Positions 56,920 through 64,000 of a DNA stretch of 64,000 bases are shown here, piece by piece (the stretch's first letter is position 1; every line of letters starts with the position of its first letter). A program made the position numbers and the translations under genes. The notes under the pieces were generated by a model. The model saw nothing but the letters and a program-made list of their open reading frames with translations. It made no database searches and was not told the origin of the DNA. The stretch comes from Linnemannia hyalina (Eukaryota > Mortierellomycota > Mortierellomycetes > Mortierellales > Mortierellaceae): positions 124,001 to 188,000 of the forward strand of contig JAHRHY010000020.1 of assembly GCA_019671135.1 (NCBI GenBank). Direction: 5' to 3'.

Positions 56920-57323
56920 TAAGATCTTCAGCAAAGAGGTGCCATTGTTTGGTGAAGTGCTGGTTTGTAGCGTAAGTGAGTTGGAGCAATATTGTTTTTT
57001 ACTCATTTTTACAAATGACACTTCACACCAAGTGTCGACATTTCATTTTGAAGTGTCATTACCCTTAATTTGTTAAACAATTGAAGTGTCATCCGTCACA
57101 CCCCATTCAATAATTTTCGATGAAAGGCGCAATAGTTGTTGTTGTCGAGGTTGTGTTATCGAATAGCACAACCATTCCTATGCTTAAACAATTGTCCCGC
57201 AGAAAAAAAGTGCAGTCCAGCCCCTTCCATGCTGTGAAATCAACATGACTGCGCTACTTTTTTTAATTCCTCCTGATACATATCTAAAGCCTCTATGCCT
57301 GTGTTGTAGTCCATGTACACCAA

Positions 57324-60300
57324 CTAGTTCACAATGAACTCTGCAATGCTCACCTATATCAACCCACGTAGAAAAAGAGACCGTCGTCAAGGCGTTAACA
57401 AACGAAACCTCATGTCAATGTCATGTGCATTACAATAAAGCAATGAAGCAAAGGTACTTACAGGCATGTCCTCTATGGATGTCCTGTAGTGCGACTGGAT
57501 CGCCCTTAGGGCTTGACCTTCACCCCGCTGCCCATCAATTAACACTACCTTCACACCCACTTTTCCATTCGATCTGTCAATCCACTTCACTCTATTTACC
57601 ATGAAGTTAATAAACAAGAAAGAGAGTTCTTGTGAGTAACAACAATAGCATAAAAAAGTGGGAAAGAACTCACTGTTTCCCCTCATGCAAAGGACTGTTA
57701 CCTGGGCACATAGTTGCCTATGCTGGGCATCTCATAACTGACGACCAAGGGCACAGCCAAGATATCGGGTTCCAATGCCCTTGCCACTTCATCCGTCAAC
57801 ACAAAGATCGCCTGCGGTGGTGATGACCTGAATCTTCCAAGAGCCGCTTTCCTTGTCGGAATGTCCATATCCGAGTACTAAAATATCAACGAATCATTGT
57901 CAGTGTCACGTTTTTTTTCTTTTCAACCAGACAAAACACAGATAGCAACAACGCAATGCTATCTTAAGAACGTACCAGTCCAATAGCGGTGCCTTTGCGC
58001 TCGCGGATCTTGCGGACAACCTCACTGACAGAATCATCCCGATTGCAGAACACAACAGCTCGATTCGCTCCACTGTCTTCCAGCAGCTCACACAACAGTT
58101 CCAGTCGCCACTCTTCATCTTCGACAGTCAAGTACTTGAAGAACTGTAACGTCCCCTTCAGAGCCAGTTCGTGTCCCTTGACAAGCGCCTTTGTCGGTTG
58201 GGTCATGTACTGGGCCACATAGTCGAGAACATGCGCTGGTACCTCTGTCGAGAAGAATAGCAATTGAGGTTGGTTGGTTCCTGGTGTCTTGGTGGTGCCC
58301 ATAGAGTTGAGTAGCGACTGTGGTGGTGGCGTTGAAGAGGTAACATTCGAGTTGGATCGTGGTCGTGTCTCGGATTCTCCATAACTTCCAGAGAATCGAT
58401 TCATACTGCCATTACTTGTGTTTCCATTATTCGCTCCCATGATCCGTCCATTCAGCGCAGCGACTGCCATAGACACAGGCGACGTAGGTCCAGAGTTGGG
58501 CGGTGAAATCATAGGAGCAGATGTCGATCCTGTTGCTGCTGCCACAGAAGAACTAGGTCCAGATCCAACACTGTTGTTCGCCATTGGGTCTCGCACCATC
58601 GATAACAAGCTGATTGTCGCCTCCTTGAGTGGTGAAGCCAACAAGATATCCGCGTTTTCCAGAACCATGACCTTCAACGCCGCGATACTGATCTGCTTGG
58701 TCCTGATGAGCCCAAGAACCTTGCCCGGTGTTCCTATCACAACATGGGCGGCGATCACAGGCAAAGGATCGGCAGTCGATCCACCTCGGGATCCGTATCC
58801 GCCAGGCATATGTCCATTCTTGCCACTACCGCCACCATAGGCCGCCACATTGACCTGTGTTGTAGAGATGGTTCCAAGAGACAAAGTCGCACTGCTTCCC
58901 TCTGCCAAGATCAAACACGAGATTGTCGGCATGAATCGTGCTAGTGCCAGGAGCACACGTTGCACATGGAGACACAGGTCGTGGTTGGAGCATAGGATGA
59001 GCAGTTGAGGGTGGATCGATGTTGCTGGCAAGGTAAGGAAGTTGAGGAGAGGGATCGCATAGGTCAATGTCTTGGCCACCTCTGGCTTGGCCTGTGTCAG
59101 CACATCATGTTTCGTCATGATCATTGGAATCCCACGCTGCTGCAGGATCGACGGCATCTTCAGTCTAGAATTCACAAATATAATTGCATGGTTAAGATCC
59201 GATGCTACACCCAAACTGCACAGAGTGGACCAAAAGAAGAGACGTGTGACAGGAATGCAAGAGCATGTACCCGTAAGCATAGATTCCGCGAAGGAGTTCT
59301 GGGATGAGTCCCAGTTTACTGAAACAGTCAGTGGACTCGACTTTTTCGACCTGAGCAGCAGCCATAGGAGTCACAGACGACCTGACGGTGATGGTCGACT
59401 TGACAGTGTCCCTACCCACAGCAGGGTGAATCACTATCCCCTGTGTCGCCGTACGAAGTGCTTGCTATTTTGTCATTGGTTTAGTGCGTTAGTTGCACAT
59501 CCTCAATTAGAAAAAGACCAGAATGCAAATTGACGTAGCAAAAAGAAGCATGCACACGTACAGTGTATCGATTTGCGACGCTGGAATGAGTGAAGGTCTG
59601 CGAGTCGGAATTGGACCTGGAATCTGGTTGGAGTGACCTACGGTGAGTCGCCTAGTGGATTTTGTATCGGCAAGCAACGAAAAAAGGGTCAGCTCAGTGC
59701 CATGGGTCATTCGTTCTAAGGGGTGTAATTTGGACATGTATTTATCAAAAAATGATGCATGCACAGCGCTTGGACAAGAAGGAGATTCCTTTCTACTTAC
59801 ATTCTGTGTGCCTCCTCGTGTAGAATATCCATCAGAATTAAAGTTGCTGCCTGCAGAGTCGGGACGGGACCCATCGGTGATATTGGGTAGAGTCGAGGAC
59901 CTCCAGAAGGGCGGCTGACCCTTCATCGTGCTGTTATTGCTGTGGTTGTTCAAGTTCATTGCACTAAGGATCGAACTCTGACTAGACGAGGTCGAGAGGA
60001 CGTGGACAGAGGGGCTCTGAGGAGTCGAGGGTTTGGTGATGGCCAGCGAGAACTTTGTCGGCAGCTGTGTAGTCTGAACGGTGATCATGTGAGGGACCCT
60101 CTCGACCTCCGGGGGCTGGGGAGTTGTTGCGGTCGAAGAGGTCGCAGACGAGAGGAAACTGAGGGTCTGTTGTCCTCGCTGGCTCTGGTCATGGTCTGTT
60201 GTAGGAAGATGATCCAGTTCCTGTTTGTCTCCGTTTCTTCTCCCTCCTCCAGAATTCGATCCGTCAGAGGAGACAGAGTCCTCGTCAATGACTTGATCCT

Positions 60301-60338
60301 GCAGACCTAATGCCACCCACTTTGTCGCTGACAGGTGC

Positions 60339-60373
<35 letters not shown>

Positions 60374-60772
60374 TTGTTGTTGTTGTTGTTGCTCAGGGTC
60401 GCTGTTTCCCTCTCCATTGGCGGTGGTAGACGAAGCAGGAGCTCGTTTCTGGCTAAGGATCCTCGCCAAAGCCTTTGTTTCATCCTTGACCGTCGACGGT
60501 TTCCTCTGCAGAAGCGAACGGATGCTATCCTGTCTCTGAGCACCCGTCGCGACTCCTACCGTAGCATCAGCCTTATCCTTGTCCTTTGCCTTGGACCAAG
60601 GGTCTACATCAAGGTAATCGAGTTCCTCTTCGATATCGTTCTCCTCCTGCTCGGCGAGGACGGTGATCCCGTCGGAGAGGACCTTGACCTCTGAGGTGAG
60701 TTGTCGGAGTAGGGATTGGACGTGTGTGAGCGAAATCGACAGCTCTGCTAGAGTTGGTGCTGCCCGTGTCAT
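57324..60772 (-). CDS. Degenerate eIF4A paralog (pseudo-helicase) with long Q-rich N-terminal extension, seven exons, 926 residues
   Basis: The exons are 59801-60772, 59562-59651, 59271-59464, 57976-59164, 57702-57877, 57462-57591 and 57324-57353 (2,781 nt, phases consistent). Residues 1-385 are low-complexity with a poly-Gln tract of about 18. The rest aligns with eIF4[15 protein letters not shown], then PSILQQRGIP, HVVIGTPGKV, VVFCNRDDS, and the ending EDMPVSIAEFIVN. Its intron after GIYAYG is at the same codon as in the eIF4A gene. Catalytic motifs are lost: motif I AKPEVAKT for [14 protein letters not shown] for DEAD, III STE for SAT, V LTDEVARALE, VI RVKWIDRSNGK. About 130 Ser/Gly/Asn-rich residues are inserted after motif II. 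It should not hydrolyse ATP. The intact seven-exon frame argues it is a maintained gene, perhaps a translation regulator. Confidence 0.8.
60335..60393. repeat. CAG/CAA tract encoding poly-Gln
   Basis: A mixed CAG/CAA run on the minus strand gives about 18 Gln in the N-terminal extension of the eIF4A-like protein. Confidence 0.9.
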
Positions 60773-62114
60773 TTGGTTCTTCTTGTTGGTTGGTTGAATG
60801 GAGTTGTCAGTTGAAGGAATGAAAGTGAATGAATGAGAGGGATTAGAGAGTACGGTAAGAAGGGATGAGTGAGTGAGGAGAAAGAGGTGGTGAGTAGGAA
60901 GAGAGAGTAGAGAGAGCGAGGTGGAAACGGACAAAAATAAGAATACGACAGTGCAGACAGCAGAGGATGACCGATGGTCGAAAATCAAAATCCGAATAGG
61001 GGGACCCATCCTACCCCTTGTGATCCACACGCACACAAGCACACGCACTTCTAATATACTAAAAACCCCAAGCCCGATCCATCCCACCCGCCTTGCCGCC
61101 TTGCCCTGTCAGTTGCGTCTCTCTTTTTCTTTTTCTTTTCTTTAATCCTTTCTACTCTTTATTGTTTTCTCCATTGCTTTGTTCAGTGCAGCGCAATTAC
61201 CGTGTTCTTCTCCCGCCTTCCTACCCTCTTTCATTCGGATCAAATAAAATATCTTTTTCCAAGTCGTTTTGACACTTTCTTACTCGCTGTAGCTTTTTCC
61301 AGCAGATATGAAAGGAGGGGAGGGTTTTGGGGGTTGTGTACTGTACCTTGTCTATTTTTTCATTTTGACGGCTAGTACAGTACATATACTTACAAAACGG
61401 GGGGGCAACACACACACACACACACACACTCCTTTTTGTCATCCACTCCTTGTTGGTTTTTTTTATTGTTGTTATTATTATCATCGATCATCATGATCAC
61501 AACCACCACGCATGGTCTGTTTAAACAAAAAAAAGACAGAAGTGGCATGGTCCATTTCCTTCTCTTGACTGTTACCCCAGGTGTGGCATGCAAGGTAAAC
61601 AACACAAGGAACATAAAGAGAGGAATGCTGTATGTGCGCTTTATTATTAATCTTTTTTTTTTTTTTTTTTTTGGGGGGGGGAGTGGGTTCATGGTATCAT
61701 TGATTGCTTTGGGAAGGGTGTAGTAACAACGAAGTAGAAGAAGGAGAGGTGAATGCTGGAAAAAGAGGGTAGTCAAAACAGAAAAGAAAGAAAAAAAAAG
61801 GTCGTCTCCGTGGTCGTCAGTCATCAAAAATAAAGAAAAGTCTAGAGGGAATAGGGTTGTCATATGGGGGAAGGAAGGGTAGGGGTGAGGGTGTGGGCGC
61901 AGGTGTGTGGGGTAGGATACAAGGTGAAGAGATTGGTGGATGAAAGGGGACTCGAACAATGGATGGAGGGAAAAGAAGCAAAAAGGGACAAAACAATGCT
62001 GTGCGACATGTTCCTGCAATCAGGAAAATAAAAAGACCACCCACACGTCCCTCTTCCCTCACAGACAGATCTCAATGCACAAGGACAAAGGGGTTTCAAC
62101 AGTAGCCAGGCAGC
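60773..62114. other. Upstream region of the eIF4A-like gene and 3' flank of the NOL4-like gene
   Basis: No gene is supported. The interval contains an AC run (about 61410-61429), a T run with adjoining G run (about 61654-61681) and several A/T tracts. The open frame at 61390-62019 is Phe/Leu-rich repeat-driven sequence. Confidence 0.5.
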
Positions 62115-63998
62115 CTAGGACGATGGATCGTGAGGGTCCAACCCCTGTCCTTGATCGTGTCCATCATGACTCTCGCTTCTCGCATGCACCGACTGGTCCC
62201 TCAGGTGATCCTCCTCCTCAACTCCATAGTCTCGCATCTCCTGAAAGGCGCCCAACGGTCCAGAAGATATCTGAGGGAAAGTAGTCGATGTAGAGCGCGA
62301 GAGCATCGACTGGCGCTGCTGCTGCTGCTGCTGCTGCTGCTGGGATGGAAGCTGGAATGATCCATGGGATTGCTTGATGGGTCCATGCACCATGTTGTTA
62401 GATCCTCCTGCAGGACTGTAGGGGTAAGGATACCCATATGGGTAATCCGTCACAAGACGACTGTGACCCGAGGCTCGATTCGATAAGGCCCCTGTGTGCT
62501 GGCTCAGAGTAGAGGAAGTCGATGACATTGACTGGGATGAGGATGAGCCTGGGTCTGTTACTTGATGGATATGGCCAGAAGGATACAGAGTCAGACCACT
62601 CATCCCCTGCTGCTGCTGCTGTTGCTGCTGTTGAAAGTGGAGGCGACTGTAGGCAGGAGTCTGGGAACTGCGTCGGATGGCACCAGTCGATCCAGACCCA
62701 AATGCACGGACTTCTTGTGGGATCCCAACCAGTCCGCTGGGCGTACAGTCATCGTCTCTCTCCTCCTCAATAGCCGGGGCAACATGACCTCCCCTCGACT
62801 GCAAGGATTCGATTCCGCTGTGGCTGTCCCTCCTACTCGCACCTCCACTACCACCATAGTCGCTGTCCTCACCAAGCATCTCCACATCTTGATCCGTATC
62901 AAGCTCGATCCGTGTGTCTCGGTTCCAGCCTCCATGACTCTTGGGTCTATCAAGAAAGGCGCTCTGAAGCCCCTCAATGCGATCATCAGGTGGTCCTACG
63001 CCTGAAGAGTCAGGATGAGAGAACCCTCTTCCACCTCTGGAAACCCACTGCACGCCATACATGTCATGGACCGACCCAGAAACAGAACGAGGGTGACCAT
63101 GGCCACGGAGAGGCGGGTGATCATCGTAATAGCGACCAATGGCGCTCTCTGTCTGCATTCTTTGGTGGTGAAGCTGTACCATGTGCTCCGCGTGCAGTCT
63201 GGCGCCTTGTTGCAGCTGCGTTGGCGCAGGAACATGCTGCTTTTGATCACGGTCGATGACAGTCGTCAAGGACGAGGACGACTCCTGGGATAATCGATAG
63301 CCTTGAGGTGGATTAAGGTAGATGGACTCATCATGGCCAACTTTACCAGGTTCGACTATCGAGTACTGGTTCAGTTGAGAGGATCGGCCAGAAAAGTGGT
63401 TTGAACCGGCACTAAAGTGGTGCTGCTCATCGCGGTCATCTGATCCAGAAGAGGGCACAAAGAGCTCGAACCCAGCTCCTGAAAGTAGAGTTCCCGAAAG
63501 AGATCTCTGCAGGCTGTGGCGCCGACTAGAGCAAAGCGGACAATGCTTCACAAAACGGGCAATCAGCTCCTTGGGAACCCACGAGTAATGTTGTCGCACC
63601 TGTTCAGTAGTACAAGGGCAAAAACGCCACGAGTTAGTACACAGAAGTAGTTGTCCAAAGTCATGTTGAGCACAAACAGGCAGTGTGATGAAGTTACTTA
63701 CCTCTGCAGACGTTTTGTCTCGTCCTCCATGGGAACTCTTGCGATGACAGTAAACAAGGACGTCGTAGAGACACTCCTTGGTCGCAACAGGCTTTCCGTT
63801 GTGACACACAATGTGGTGTGTCTCTGTTGTCGACAGGGTGAACATCTTTTTCACCCAGAATCGAAACTGCGCCGTGGAGACCTGGGTGTTCTTGGGCTGA
63901 AGAAGAACCATGAGGATCTTATGGTACATTGCATTCGAGAGCAAGGCCTTTTCCCTCTTCTTGGGTGAGAGTGAGAGCAAGTAGTCGTCGGCCAGCAT
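62115..63998 (-). CDS. NOL4-like N-terminal-domain protein with poly-Gln, 593 residues in window
   Basis: The exons are 63702-63998 and 62115-63599. The intron (63600-63701, GTAAGT...ACAG) is 102 nt without a stop, so both splice forms stay in frame. The N-terminal 130 residues resemble the conserved domain of animal NOL4/NOL4L: ADDYLLSLSPKKREKALL, FRFWVKKMFT, KECLYDVLVYCHRKSSHGG, then VRQHYSWVPKELIARFVKHCPLC. The last resembles an integrase-type zinc-binding segment, with HxxxxH and CxxC ligands. Splicing out the intron joins GGRDKTSAE to VRQHYSW, restoring that domain. The rest is polar, rich in Ser, Gln and His, with two poly-Gln tracts (62312-62342, 62610-62633). Probably a nuclear regulator. 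The ATG at 63998 may be internal, as the edge is two bases away. Confidence 0.68.
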   Translation of the reverse strand: MLADDYLLSLSPKKREKALLSNAMYHKILMVLLQPKNTQVSTAQFRFWVKKMFTLSTTETHHIVCHNGKPVATKECLYDVLVYCHRKSSHGGRDKTSAEVSNFITLPVCAQHDFGQLLLCTNSWRFCPCTTEQVRQHYSWVPKELIARFVKHCPLCSSRRHSLQRSLSGTLLSGAGFELFVPSSGSDDRDEQHHFSAGSNHFSGRSSQLNQYSIVEPGKVGHDESIYLNPPQGYRLSQESSSSLTTVIDRDQKQHVPAPTQLQQGARLHAEHMVQLHHQRMQTESAIGRYYDDHPPLRGHGHPRSVSGSVHDMYGVQWVSRGGRGFSHPDSSGVGPPDDRIEGLQSAFLDRPKSHGGWNRDTRIELDTDQDVEMLGEDSDYGGSGGASRRDSHSGIESLQSRGGHVAPAIEEERDDDCTPSGLVGIPQEVRAFGSGSTGAIRRSSQTPAYSRLHFQQQQQQQQQGMSGLTLYPSGHIHQVTDPGSSSSQSMSSTSSTLSQHTGALSNRASGHSRLVTDYPYGYPYPYSPAGGSNNMVHGPIKQSHGSFQLPSQQQQQQQQQRQSMLSRSTSTTFPQISSGPLGAFQEMRDYGVEEEDHLRDQSVHARSESHDGHDQGQGLDPHDPSS

Positions 63999-64000
63999 TA

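Larger units (their letters stand above)
54263..57132. mobile_element. Two-gene Tc1/IS630-type DNA transposon, 2,870 bp, apparently intact
   Basis: The ends match as 25-bp terminal inverted repeats (19 of 25 identical), with TGCGCCTTTCAT at positions 2-13 or so of each. Both ends abut TA (54261-54262 and 57133-57134), the Tc1/mariner target duplication. Inside lie a DDE transposase (minus strand) and a second protein gene (plus strand) whose stop codons are only 5 bp apart. Subterminal copies of AAGTGTCA flank both genes: three at 54320-54363 and four, in both orientations, at 57016-57091. Neither gene is broken. The element sits between two eIF4A paralogs, 192 bp past the stop of the second. 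Confidence 0.85.

Overview
The window looks like nuclear DNA of an early-diverging filamentous fungus, most likely of the Mortierellaceae type. The grounds are short GT-AG introns (about 75-120 nt, a few near 500), long A/T/GA-rich intergenic tracts, secreted proteins with small introns, and a mixed transposon load (Helitron, Crypton, Tc1/mariner, LINE, Ty3/gypsy). The placement is inference; no rRNA or tRNA gene is visible to anchor it.

Region 1 (1-8,600) is a cluster of four P-loop GTPase genes on alternating strands: one AIG1-like gene cut by the left edge, two compact paralogs of 532 and 537 residues, and an 888-residue paralog with a tail of about 35 Gln/Pro heptapeptides. Region 2 (8,600-18,300) has a long gene-free stretch, a secreted protein whose mature N-terminus would be histidine (LPMO-like), a decayed Tc1/mariner transposase and a three-exon questin-oxidase-like gene. 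Region 3 (18,300-33,000) is repeat-rich: a Helitron remnant with a recognisable 3' end, a broken VMA-intein/HO-like LAGLIDADG gene, a gap-free 2,436-bp inverted duplication carrying two copies of a 99-residue secreted-protein gene, a LINE fragment, and a second inverted repeat (508-bp arms).

Region 4 (33,290-38,804) is one nine-exon gene for a VPS9-ankyrin-PX-BAR protein, the architecture of yeast Vrl1 (VARP-like 1). A 6.4-kb gene-poor stretch follows, then a three-exon gene of unknown function (45,265-47,038). Region 5 (48,347-60,772) holds canonical eIF4A and, same strand, a 926-residue eIF4A paralog in which the ATPase and helicase motifs are all degraded; both share an intron at the same codon. 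Between the two sit an apparently intact Crypton and a 2.87-kb Tc1/IS630-type transposon with two convergent genes. Region 6 (62,115 to the edge) is a NOL4-like regulatory protein gene, possibly running off the right end.

The strongest candidates for something undescribed are the helicase-dead eIF4A relative with a long Q-rich extension, the two-gene Tc1-type transposon, the GTPase cluster, and the inverted duplication of a secreted-protein gene. All splice models were made by eye from GT-AG sites and codon phase.
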